From: Zygnema cylindricum
Lineage: Eukaryota; Streptophyta; Zygnematophyceae; Zygnematales; Zygnemataceae
Reading direction: 5' to 3'
Assembly (NCBI GenBank): GCA_037447655.1
Contig: JBBHKE010001954.1
Span: 205,941-269,940 of the forward strand
DNA: 64,000 bases
Within the stretch, counting starts at the first letter, position 1. The number at the start of each line of letters is the position of its first letter. The notes below the pieces were generated by a model. It was not told where the DNA came from, did no database searches, and worked only from the letters and a program-made list of their open reading frames with translations. Below, one piece after another: positions 42,975-54,658 of the stretch. Position numbers and translations under genes: made by a program.

Positions 42975-45900
42975 TGTATTTGTTTTTCTATATGTTTTTT
43001 GTGCTTTCGAGTTCAGGTTTTAGTGTTGCTTAAGGTTAATAGTGTTTTTAGTCCTTGAGGGATTTCCATCTCCTATCTTTGATGGCCGTCAACAATTCTT
43101 CGCTTCAATCATCTTCTGTACTTTGATGGTTTTCGACAATATATATATATTTTTTTAATTTGCAGAAAAATTATGTGTACTTTTTCAGGAATTCGAAAAC
43201 TCATTTTGCGAGACTGCAAGAGGCGAATTATAGACACGTGGACGGATCAGCGTGGCCGGCGGTGCCTAGACCCGCATCTTTTAGCGACCGATATTATTAC
43301 AGAATCCCGCTACAATAATCTCACTAAAATTGTACGGCTGTCACCGACTTTATCCTCTGTAAAGCCAATTGGCCCGAGGGGCTGTCAAGGTCTCAACATC
43401 ACCGTCTGCAAATTTGAAGGAAAGTTTTTTTTGTTTTTACGCTCATTTTTTAAGACATATTGTTTTATATTGTTTTTTTATTTGTATTTTACGAGATAGG
43501 ACACGCAGATCCTGTTTTTATTGAATATGGAAAACGGTTTCGAGGGTCAAAGATTTTCTTCATGATTGCAGACATGTCCCCGTCCTCCACGACAAAAACA
43601 CGATATGTCAACAACATTTTATTTTATCGTTTTGTGTAATCGTACGGTTTATTCGCGTCATATACGCTTTTTAAAGTGGATATGTATGAATTTGTGACGG
43701 TGACAGAGTTGATATTCGTCCACCACGTTCTAGATCATGAGAAACATAATCTACACTATATATGAGATATTTATCACTTGTACGGCCATGTCTAACGAAA
43801 TCTCTCGTAATAATGACCAATAAAAGATACCGTATCCCTCAACGTCGTTTTTTTATTTTTTTGTGAAGCATTGCGGTGACTTGTCACATTTTTGTTAATG
43901 ACATTCCTGAATGAAATGTACGGAACATGTATGACACCCTCGGACTATTCGATTTTGTCATTTTGTGGTATGCAATTTGAATTTGCTTCTCAAATTTAAA
44001 ATTTTGAATGGCCGGATTCGGTGATTGTAAACGCCACTTCGTACACTCCAAAATAGTGTGACGTCGTCATACTTAAATTTTTCCTTCTGGTTTTGTTTTA
44101 ACTTTTGACCGAAAATTTTCCAGGATACGGCAAAAAAGATAAAGGACATGTCTGGGATCTCTGTCAGAGAAACCGTTTTTAAGATTCTCAAATTTTTTAG
44201 AATCCTGTACGGCACGGCACTTCATGTCGGCGCTCAAATAGCTCCAAAAACGATGTTCTGGAGCATATCTCAATATTAGAACAGCTAGATCTACCGTCAG
44301 ATCCGACACACCCTGTCAGCATGGTCGACATCGACGGCTCATGGGACCCTCTAGCAACATCTGTCCGATCGGACGTTGACAAAGATGGAATTCGTTGTCA
44401 GTCTCGGGCAGTCCAGAAGTTTTACCTGTTGGTCGGTGGAGTTTTGAATAAGATGCCGGCAATGGCGCGTCCGTGCTGACGATACAAACGTCCGGAACTA
44501 TAGTTGTGTTCCATTGATTGCCATTCTATCTACAACCGTTCGATCGGAATAAGTAGAGCTTCCACACGGTACTTAGGCCTCTGCGACCGCCGCGGAAGAT
44601 CCGCCGGTTCACGTTTGGATCTAGGCCCGGTCCGGATTCGGCGGACGTGGCGTACAACGCGCATGGACCAAGTCGCGATCGTCGCCACAATTTACGTCGT
44701 ATCTGACTTAATTGCGACTTGGCCTTCTTTATTTTGGACCATTTGAAAATATCGGATCTAGGTCAATAATAATTGAACGGACGGATGCACAAACGGGAAT
44801 GGAGAGTCGTCAGTTGACCTAATTTCCACTGTTCTAAACTAGTACGGTAAAGTAGGAAATGAGAAGGTTAGTTATGCATCAGGAATACGTATTCTTTAAA
44901 ATGAGCGATTGTTTCTTTCTACAGTTAATTTGGTGATTACTGTTTTTACATATCGGTACCGAAACGGAATGTAGGCCGATGTATTCATGTCAAATCTACA
45001 AAATCACCTCAGAATAAAGTCTTCAAAGACGTGGAAGTGGTGCGGTGTCACGTACGATGTACAGCTGTCTTGACTGCTTTTTTTTTTTTTTTTGTGTGTG
45101 TGTGTGTGTTGTCGCTCGTTTAGTTTTCTGACGTCCGAGGAACCTTTGTAGCAAAAACATATAACAAAAAAACTTTTGTTCGCGGGCCGTATAGAGTAAC
45201 AGCCACCACTTTGAAGTTTAAATAAATGGGGTATTGGGTCAGTGAACAACTTTGCTTTGGCTTTTAAGTGGGACAATAGATCGATCAATTGCAATTTTTG
45301 GGTGTTGTGGGTACTCTCTATTGTTCTGTATTGTTAAATTTCCCATGGCCATGATCTCGATAATATCGAACGGGCAATGTGACCAATATTTCGCGTGGTG
45401 ATTGTTAGATTGTTATAACGGATATATTTGTATACATGTTTTATTATAAACTACAGTAGTGCTCCACACCATACATCATTATGTCGTATGATATCAAGTG
45501 TTTTTAGTCGCTTAAAATAGTGAGTTGTAAATATCGAACCATGAAATAAATGGTAAAAAGTTTTTGATTATTTATCATGTTTTGTTTTCTCTCCATGTAA
45601 GTTGCCACGAGAAGAAAGTTAGCATAAGAAGAGAGACATGTGAAGTAAGAGCCATTATTTATATAATTTCGGGTGGAAAATAAATTGTCGTCTCGATAGA
45701 AGCTAAATAAAAATTAAGAGGACATATATTAAGAAAAAATGCAAAAAAAAAAGTCAACTATTGAAGAAAATTTAAAATTTTCCAAAATCGAACGCACCTT
45801 CCAAAAGTCTTCTTTTATTAACCTCGGATCCTTCTAGATCGAGCAAGGGTGTGCGAAATGAATGATTTGTTGTCACCACAAACATAAAGGTAAAAATATT

Positions 45901-47400
45901 TGTTAATCGCAAAAATAAACTCACGGCGTTGGAATAAGAGGAACAACAACCTCGTTCGATGGATTATATTAGATTGCATACCTTTTGTGTGGGGGGGAAC
46001 TCAGATTTTTGTCAAATGGTGGGTGGCAGGCTAAAATATACAATCTCAAACAGACGCGGATAAATGGCATGAGTGGGAAATATTGGTGTAACCCTTTTGA
46101 CAAATTGTAAATTTTGAAAGTTGGACGTGTAACTCAAGAGGCCATTTTTGCCCTTTGGTAACTCATTTTTTTAATTTCCAACAATATCTCATAAACGTTT
46201 CTATACACTTAACTCTTTTCTCGTGAAAGTATAAAGTGATTTTTAAGAGGTTACAAAACACTTACAAAAATTCGATATCTTTTAAAAGTATGTGATGCTT
46301 CGTGCCATGGACCAAGCAACGACAATGGAAAATGTTAAAAAAAGCCATGTATTTTGATTGGCATGGGTTTATTGAACACCTGATTTAACGAGTCGTTGTA
46401 GTGTTGTTTAATCATTCGTCAAAACATAAAGCACCAACATCTCCATTGCTAAAAAAAAATGTAAACCACAAATAAAGAATGGAGGAGAAATTTCACTCTA
46501 ACTAAACTTAGGAGGTCGAGTGAGTGTATACCCTTTTTGTGATTAACCCACCAAGGGCCCATTAAGCTATAAGTAGTTTTGCTCATCTACATATGTTGGC
46601 AAAGGAATACTATATTGACGTGAATTATAAATTCCCAATCTAAACCCTAAAAATAAATACAATTTTATAGAATTTTTTATATAAAATGAAAGGGCTTTGT
46701 AAGACAATTTTTTTTACGATAACGTACACGTTTTTTTGTTTGTTTTGAAATTCTCGCGTCGTCATTAGAGTAAAACATTTTTCGGGCAGTCAAAATCGTT
46801 TAGCTCTGCGATGGACCGTTGATTTCTTTTCCCGATGCAGGCAATCGAACGGTACAGTAACGGTCATACCCTTCTATTGTGACGTCAAATCAGAAAAGTA
46901 TGTGACGATTAAAAAGGAATTTGATAACGACGGGCAGTGTAGTTTTTTCTGTTTTTATTTTTTCTTTCTTTGACCTGCGCAAGCGTACTCCCTAAATGTC
47001 CGGTTATTATGTATTTTACATTTTTACTTTGACTCTGCCCGATTTTTCGTAACGGAATGTAAACCTTTTTTTCAATCATTTCGACAACGTGCACCTTTTT
47101 GCCCGCCGGATTTCTGCAATCAATCCTAGCCGTGTACGGAATTATCCGTGTACGGAATGTACCGCAGGAACATGGCAGGTCCCCAGCACGTTGCTCCGAG
47201 TTCCAAAGACCAGCTCGACATCAGATCGACACCTAAACTACTGTAGTGCAGAAAGAACAGGCAGTCGTCTGTAACCTTTCCATGTACAGCCACCACTCAG
47301 TAGATTCCTAAGTTGAATTTCCGGGCAGAAATATTCTTATCGATGGGCAGCAAATCTGCCCATTGCGCTTGGACTGACCAATCAGTGATCATACCTGCAC
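42975..47400. other. No gene recognised
   Basis: About 4.4 kb with no supported gene. Contains a short (AT)n at about 43139 and a T16-(GT)8-like microsatellite at 45078-45109. Short open frames on either strand show no known motif. Confidence 0.5.
45078..45109. repeat. T-run plus (GT)n microsatellite
   Basis: Sixteen T followed by eight GT units; simple sequence. Confidence 0.9.
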
Positions 47401-47826
47401 GCACGGGAACTTCTTGCTCTCTGACAAACAATTTCTGGCAGCTTGGTTAACTGACAGGCTCCAGGAAGGACTAGCACGGAGGAAGCTGCCAAAATTGTTC
47501 CATGTATTTCTAATTGCCTTGAAGCCTCCCAGTTGTATTTGTCCGGCCTCACCAACTTCCATTTTAATATTTGACACATCATCCTCATGCTCTAGCAAAG
47601 CCTTCTTCTTTCAATTTCATTTCTGTACATGTCATCTTTTTGTATTCTCTAATCTATTCACTCATACAGTGCTTTACTTGTACAGCTTGTAAGGAAGATA
47701 AAGCGCAGGTGGATTCAGGAAGAAGCTACTTTTCAACTTTTATCAACATTGTATAGATTTGTCTTTTAGTCCGGAGCATTTTGTTGGCATTACTTGCTTG
47801 TAGACAGTCTTCCTGCAGCTTTAGGA

Positions 47827-48849
47827 ATGGGTGCAGGAGGTGCAGATTTTTTGGAGCCTGTTTTGTTACAGTGCCCTTATGGCACAGAAACTTATTCTGT
47901 TTTGGAAGCCGATGACCGGGATCCTGGAACCGACTATCCAAAAGTTCTATCTATCCTCTCCTCTCTTTTCGATAGAGTAGTGATAAGGAATGATAGACTG
48001 GCATTGAACATTGACGCCTCTGCTACTGGTGGAGCACATAGTAACAAGTTGACGGTATTCCATGGCCTCCGAGCTCCTAGTATTACAATTTCTAAATATC
48101 TTGACCGCATATATAAATACGCTAACTGCAGTCCTGGCTGCTTCGTTGTTGCGTACATTTATATTGACCGACTAATTCACCGGCATCCGGAATTTACCGT
48201 GACATCTCTTAACGTCCATCGGTTGCTTGTAACAAGCATACTTGTGGCGGCAAAATTCCTTGACGACGCGTAAGTTTCTGGACATTTCTGTTTTCTCATG
48301 TTTTCTGATTGTTCTACACTTTCCCGGTGATTTTGCCTTCGCTTTTTGGTTTTTCCTGTAATAATTATACATGCGCTTTGTTGCTTCATCCTTTGTCATA
48401 AACTTCTGGACACACTATCTTATAGCAGGCATCATCAGTTCGAAAACTGATCATACGTTCTGCTTTTCATGTGCAGTTACTTTAATAATGCTTATTACGC
48501 CAAAGTTGGGGGTGTTACTACGACTGAAATGAATCGACTGGAGTTGGAGTTTCTCTTTCGGCTTGACTTCAAGCTACATGTCACACCTTCCTTGTTTGGG
48601 AGCTACTGCACACATTTAGAGAGAGAACTTGCACTGACAGAAGTGCAGAGACCTCGGAAACTCGTACGGATGACAGGATCTGCCCCTATCTCTGTCCGAA
48701 CGGAGAAAATGTATTATGATTGCTCTTCACGGGAGCAAGATTCAGTGGATGCCTCCATGGATGTTTATGAAGTTCAAACACCTCCAAGAGAAGCAGAACC
48801 CTATGGAAGACCGCATATGTTTGAAGGTCCATCTCCGATGGTTCAATAA
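47827..48849 (+). CDS. CYCP: P/U-type (Pho80-like) cyclin, two exons
   Basis: A plant P/U-type cyclin, a regulatory subunit expected to bind a cyclin-dependent kinase in the nucleus. Exons 47827-48269 and 48477-48849; the intron is GTAAGT...GTGCAG and joining it gives [15 protein letters not shown] in frame. Total 271 aa, somewhat longer than many family members. The cyclin box (about residues 78-195) carries [56 protein letters not shown] and [20 protein letters not shown]. The N-terminus ([19 protein letters not shown]) is typical too; the C-terminal tail is divergent and low in structure. The start is the first ATG in frame; upstream the frame has no other ATG. Two AATAAA signals follow. 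A 5' UTR or 5' intron upstream (47400-47826) is possible. Confidence 0.9.
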
Positions 48850-48957
48850 TTATATTATTTTATACAGGAATCGGTTAGTGACTGACATAAAATTGGACTT
48901 CTAGTGGCCTTCTGCCATTGTCCTGAAATTTACCTAAAATGAAATTACAGGACTGTC

Positions 48958-48984
48958 AATAAAGGCTTGGCCATACTGAATAAA
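48958..48984 (+). terminator. Candidate poly(A) signals of the cyclin gene
   Basis: AATAAA at 48958-48963 and again at 48979-48984, about 110-130 bp after the stop codon. Confidence 0.45.
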
Positions 48985-50469
48985 CACAACTGGCAAAGTG
49001 TTTTTTTTAGCCATTTTTTTTCCAACGCTTGAGATCAAGCATGCAAGTGTAATACATAATCTGTTAATGTCGTTCCTTGATTGGAAGAAATAAGCCAAAC
49101 GGCAGACATTGACTTCCCATTCTGTAGGAGGCTTAAAATAGCTACCTACATTCAAGAGATAATAAAAAACATTTTTTAGCAACCTCCTTGTCCCATTGGC
49201 CGAAACCTTTATTCGTGGATCAGCTAGTCGGACTGCACTTGGAGCTCTGTTCTTTTTGGTGATTCAACCGCTTATTGAAGTCAAAATGCTTCTCTTGCCC
49301 CCTTATCCAGTTGGCACTGTACTTGTCAGATATACAGTGCTGATATAGGCTGTAGGCTTGGATTTTGTAGCCTTTAATCCTGGATTGAAGAGAGGATTAG
49401 CAAAGATAAAAGAGACTTCGTTGCATTTCTGTTTTTTTTAAAGCAATTTGTTGTTTTATAAAATATCGTTCTGGCCTTTTCCGGTGTCAATTGGAGTATG
49501 CTCAATGTTTATTCGTTTCCTGTTGCGTCCTGATTCTCATTGTCTTCCTTTGCTGGATCATGTTGCCCTGGAGAGCAGCTTGTCATTGGATGTGATGTGC
49601 CTCAATTCTCCCAAATCTGCTCTTTTTTGTTAGAAGTACAGAAATAATTCTCTTGCTTGCAAACTTTAGTTACAAACCTGAGCCATGGCCTTGTACGAAA
49701 GCTATAAAGCAAAAAGTGGCACGCAGAGGCAGTAGGTCCAACTTGTTCATATAAGGCACTTCTTCTATTTTGATTCCTTAATTTCATTTAACACTGATTA
49801 TGGCATTGGCTGGAGAGATCTTTCCTTTAGGATTTTTGGCTTCTCGTTCTTTTCCAGTACCAAACTTGTCATCTCCTCAACTGAGGGCAGATTCATTATC
49901 TTTTTCAGCGAAAGTCTCGGAGCTCCCACTGATGCTTCTCGGGTTGCATCTCTAGTTGCATTATCTCGTTAATTCCTCGCAACTGGACCGCTCTCAGAAA
50001 GGATTCATGCTCAATGTCAGTAATGCCTCTGCAAAATAAGCAGAGGGAAAATCAGCTGATTTTCTCAGCTAAGATTAGGAAAGATCAAGCCGCTCCAAGG
50101 GTCCCTGTTATGTATGGCTGACAAGTACAAAGCTGAGGAACATGTTTTATTGCCTTTCTGTTAAAATTTCACAAGCACGCTCCTGCCAGAAAGAAATATA
50201 AAGCCAGTGACTCTCTCTACAAATGTGAGCTTGTTGATTTGGATTGCAAGATTTACGAGGTAAGTTAGGCAAACTCAAATTATTCAAATGCGAGGTTAAT
50301 TTTGGAATTAAAGGGAATACGAGAAAATTCTTAGAAGTGTCAGAAAAAGAAAGAAAACATATACAGAGTATAATAATCCTCCTGTAGACCAAGAAGAGAC
50401 CGCAGGCAAACTGATATACAAATTGAAAGAAAACTTTGTATGACTTCAATCACACTGCAACACTGCCTA
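48985..50469. other. No gene recognised
   Basis: Spacer between the cyclin and the PNRC-motif gene. Short frames only. The missing 5' exon of the downstream gene could lie here or in 50814-51445. Confidence 0.45.
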
Positions 50470-50595
50470 GTGCCTACTGTTATTAGCACAAAGGAATTAT
50501 TAGTGTTAATACGAAATTATAATTTGGAATGCTAATTTAGTGCAGGAGACGTGGCAGATTGTAATCCACCTCCTTAATTTAGTATTGTTAACACT
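50470..50595. mobile_element. Fragment of the short CACCG-type element
   Basis: Homologous to part of 19678-19895 (TTATTAG, TTATTAGTGTTAAT, AAATTATAATT, GACGTGGC, GTAATCCAC). It lacks its right end and abuts the element at 50597. Confidence 0.55.
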
Positions 50596-50596
50596 A

Positions 50597-50813
50597 CACC
50601 GTGAATCGCTATTAGGGTTAATGTTTTTTTTGCCATTTCAAACATATTTTCTACGTGCACACATGTCCGATTTTCAATTCGAGACTGCCAATTTGAAGCT
50701 GAGATTCTTACCTTTCAATCGCAACCGTCAGATCTACAATCTGACATGTGTGCACGGAGAAAATATGTTTTAAGTGGGCAAAAAAAAATATTAACACATA
50801 GCGATTCACGGTG
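50597..50813. mobile_element. Foldback CACCG-type TIR element, 217 bp
   Basis: CACCGTGAATCGCTATTAG and its inverted counterpart, TA on both sides (50595-50596, 50814-50815). The interior is also self-complementary: TTTGCC..., AACATATTTTCT and TGCACACATGTC face GACATGTGTGCA, AGAAAATATGTT and GGGCAAA, so nearly the whole element is one long hairpin. A related interior is found at about 30060-30230. Confidence 0.75.
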
Positions 50814-51445
50814 TACTTTGTTCGGTGTACGGTGTTCGGCCTGAGAAGTCCAGACAACTTTGGCCCAAGTGGCCAAGTGTATGCATACTTCAAAGTACAG
50901 AAAAGTACATAAATATACTGATTTTTTTGAAGGTACAGGAAGGTTAAAAAAAAACCGTACATGAATATGAACAGTTTTGTACCTTCACGCGAACTGCAGT
51001 TTTGTACCTTCCGCCCTATAAGCTTGGAGTATGTTGATGGTACCATAGTACGGACGAAAGTATCTAAGAAGTTGAGTCATGAACCACTGAAACCCTAAAA
51101 AAAAGCTTGACCTAGGGATTTCCCTAACCAGGCTTTCTTAAAAAGGACATGCGATTCTTCATTTTGTGAGAAGATGGTGAAACCTAAATTCACAAATTGC
51201 ATCAGTTTGCAATTGTTAAGAGCCAATAAAAGAGGACTACATGCGTATACTTGATTCTCATTTGTAGGATTCTTATTTTCAAATGTAGGCTTTTTCATTG
51301 CCATTTTTTGTTTTCTTTTTGTTACGCTCCAATTAAATGGATTCTGAACGTTTTGACCTTTCCATCAAAAATAATAATTTTCAATTTGGATTTTGAGCTG
51401 ATGCCACATTTTTCCTTTTGTTATTTTTTTCTACCATGGATGCAG

Positions 51446-52237
51446 GGAGGAAGCAACAACAGTTCCTTCGCGGAAACCTAGGAATCGGAGGTCAAGAAGA
51501 GTCAAGATTGAGGAAATTAAGGCAGACGGAAGAGAATCGCATAGAGGAGTGAAAGAAAGTGGAGTTAATCCTGGGAACGATGTGAGTCATGGTTTGAAAG
51601 AGTAAATTAGGGTTTCAAGTCTTGTCCTGGACAATGCTTTTTTTAAAAGTGCTTCTGGAGTTCGCTGTATGCAGGAATCAGATTAAAAAATAGTGTTTTT
51701 GAAAATGGTCATGAAATTTATCTCTGTCAATTGCTTGGACTCTCATGCTGGAGACTTCAACAAATTTCTTTTAACAATTTTTTTTTCAACATAATCAGTA
51801 TGTTGTATTCAAGGTCATTTCCTTCTGTAGTTATCAACTGGTAGACAGACACTGGTCTTTACTTTGTGCTTAATTACCGTTTCACTGGTGACGTCTCGCA
51901 GGGAGAAAGGAGGAGGACTGATAATCATTTGTTAGGGAACATTAATTCTGAAAGGGGACATTCAGTGTCTAATAAGGAAGCGAATTTCTATACCGGAGCC
52001 TCCTCATCACATCAACATGTCCATTTTTCATCACTTCTTCAACCGAATACACCTCCAGTAAAATCCAAACTGCCTATAGCAGTTGAAAAATGGGCGGGTC
52101 CGTCCTTCATCAACTCTCCACATCCAAGTTGTCTCCCTCTCCCACGATTCTTTACTGATGTCAAGTCACCAACCCTAAATCAGGTGCCAATGGAAGACAC
52201 TAAGAGGCAGGTGAACTCTCGGGAAAATTTTGTTTGA
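51446..52237 (+). CDS. Partial gene with PNRC-like proline motif (5' exon not found)
   Basis: Two exons can be supported: 51446-51581 (after ...GATGCAG, ending before GTGAGT) and 51902-52237 (after CTCGCAG), stop TGA at 52235. The joined frame reads ...NRRSRRVKIEEIKADGRESH...NPGND then GERRRTDNHLLGNINSERGH. Near the end is AGPSFINSPHPSCLPLPRFF, which resembles the short S-P-x-P-S-x-L-P motif of PNRC-type proteins; in animals that motif helps bind decapping and nuclear-receptor factors. The first exon here starts mid-codon, so at least one upstream exon is missing; I could not find it. Splice sites, continuous frame and motif are what I see; the family link is inference from the motif alone. 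No membrane segment or signal peptide is visible. Confidence 0.5.
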
Positions 52238-53424
52238 ATTGAGGAAAAGAGTGGTGAAATAACCACTTTTCCTGGGCGAAACAGCATGAGCATTTTTTGC
52301 TTTATCTCTATACCACATGGCTGTTGCAAGGATCCATACTCTTTCTCGGAGAGACAAAAAATGATCTCTTGATGTTTGGCTTCTTTCTACCAACACTTTT
52401 CAATAAAGTGGGTGGTAACCCTCTTGTAGTGGTTTTTGTTGTCTTTTGGAACCAGAAGTACTTCCAAAAAGTTGATACTGAGGTTGGGCACGTCCAGTTT
52501 ATAAAAACTTGGGACAAATCGACAGTTTTTCTTGGCAACAAAGTTTGACAAATTGCTCGTTTGTTTTTTGCCAACACGGGCCCAATTTGCGTCTTTGGAA
52601 GAATAGCCTTTGATTACAAGGCTAGAAGGGTGAGATGGCTAATAGCTGTCTGGAATAATGATGGAATTTTTTGATGGAGAATTTGTTTCAATTCAGGGAA
52701 ATTGGAGCTACATTTAGGGCAGCATTTAGGCGAAAGAAAAGATCTAGGGCAGACTGTGCCTTTACAAAGGATGCTGTTCAAAGAAATAAACATCATGTAG
52801 GAAATTTGTTTTTGCATTTGAACCATTGCCATTGTTCATCAATGGATCAAACTGTATAGGCATGCAAATAGGATAAAGAAAAGGCATAGACCGACTTACG
52901 GATCATTTAGCTTTTGTACATAAAAAGATCTTGCATTGGGGGATAATGTTTGGCAGAGCTCATTGCTTTTTTTCCTACACACACTTTGTAATGAGCAGGC
53001 AGATGTGAGAATATTTTTTATCTGTCACTTGTGCATCATGTTTTAAATTTCTAATAACTTGAGAGAAAGTGAATCTGCTTCTAATGGCAGCTCACTAGAG
53101 TCGAAAACCAAATAACCGTGAATATACTGTCGATTACATACTTTTAGGAAACTGTTAAATACTGCTGTATAGGAGTTGTGTTAACTGTTTGCACTTTATT
53201 CTGTGATATTGCATATTATTTGTAATTGAGTGCAAATCAACAATGTCAAGAGCATGCAACAATAATTATATCTCCAAATTGAGTTAGATACATGTGACGG
53301 TATCTTCTTTGCTGGCCGTCAAAGGTAGGTAATCTACCACTTTATAATTGCGAATACTTTGCTGGCGCTAAAAAAAAGTTGTTACCATTAAAACGACGTT
53401 ACGATAATCGAGGTTTAAAACGGA
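52238..53424. other. Probable 3' UTR of the PNRC-motif gene, then no gene
   Basis: No coding signal. AATAAA at 52785-52790 could end the preceding transcript. Otherwise AT-rich spacer. Confidence 0.4.
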
Positions 53425-53860
53425 TAGTGTTGTGTATCAGGAAAAAAGTTATCGCTGATACCGATAGTTATCAGTTATCAGACTGTGAGGGATCTCGATA
53501 TATCGCTCCGAAACAAATTCTTTATCGGCAATAAGTGGAACGAAGTATAGTACGATATATAATAGTATAATAGTATTATAATATAATGCGTTACATTTTT
53601 CACTATTTACAACGTGGCATGCCACATGACAATGTGTTCCGTACTCTGTATAACGGAAGAAAGGAAGTTCAAAGAAGTTTAGTACAACGGAATAAACCGT
53701 ACGGCTGCGCGGTATGAACCGTATAATAATCGCCAATAATTATTGAACCGATGTTATCGCGATAAAAACCGATAGTATTGGTAATTTATCGCGGATATCG
53801 ATTATCGGGAAGCCAAAAAAAAGGAGCATTTCCACAAATGGCTACCGATACACAACACTA
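53425..53860. mobile_element. hAT-like MITE, copy 2
   Basis: Ends TAGTGTTGTGTATC and GATACACAACACTA are perfect 14-bp inverted repeats. Interior as in 29584-30041 (ACGTGGCATGCCAC, ATATATCGCTCCG, TTATCGCGATAAAAACCGATA). Flanks TAAAACGG and CAAAACTG agree at about 6 of 8 positions, suggesting a worn 8-bp target duplication. Confidence 0.72.
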
Positions 53861-54658
53861 CAAAACTGGCTCACAAGGCGCTGGAGCTATATACATGAGA
53901 ATCTCTATGCACCTTGCAATACAGCACCCACAGACCTAACTTCAGTGTCCTTGTCTGACAAACTAAGGAATCACAATTCTAATGATCTTGGAACCTTAAA
54001 ACACCAATATTCACTCTATTTGAGCACCTAAATTGTCATATCACATAGGCAAATGCAGAGAAATAGACACAAGAGCACTAGCAACCACATTCCTTCCAGT
54101 ATTGCAAAAAGTTAGAACATGTTAACAAAAATTACATTTTCAAATAATCTCATTAAATAAATGTTGATTTCACCAACAGGTCAGCAGGTATTTGCTTCTA
54201 CTTCATAACTCACTAGTCCAGCTAGTTTTGGCTTTCATAAACCGCATAAAAGAGCCTTCTTCGCCATGTACTTGCCCAAACCACCTCGTCAGAAATAACT
54301 CATCAAAAACGAATATAACCAATACACCGAAAATAACGGATACAACCTCTCCAATGTACACCGACTTCTTAAGTGTTTAAGCTGCGGGCTTTAGTACCAT
54401 ACAGCCAACCATTAGAGCGAACATCCGCAAATAAATCAAGTGGACGAATTACATTTTGATGAATTACATTGTGACTTCACTATTGTAAACGTAGGACCAG
54501 GACCAGTAGAAATACCTGAAAAAATTTCTGTCTAAAGCTTGAAATATTGTGGTCATTTCAATTGCTTGCTGTCCTTCAACCATTACTATGATACCTTCCA
54601 ACTAAAGCTCCCATTACTTTCCGGCTAAACATTCTCCCTCGCTTCCTACCTTCCTTTC
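53861..54658. other. Downstream of RPL3; no gene recognised
   Basis: Would contain the 3' UTR of the minus-strand RPL3 gene. Nothing else is recognised. Confidence 0.45.

Noticed and set aside
43173-43499. 108-codon plus-strand frame
   Set aside because: No recognisable motif; the C-terminus is a low-complexity Phe/Leu run from T-rich DNA.
47794-47826. Eleven-codon extension of the cyclin
   Set aside because: It begins at TTG, not ATG; the first in-frame ATG is at 47827.
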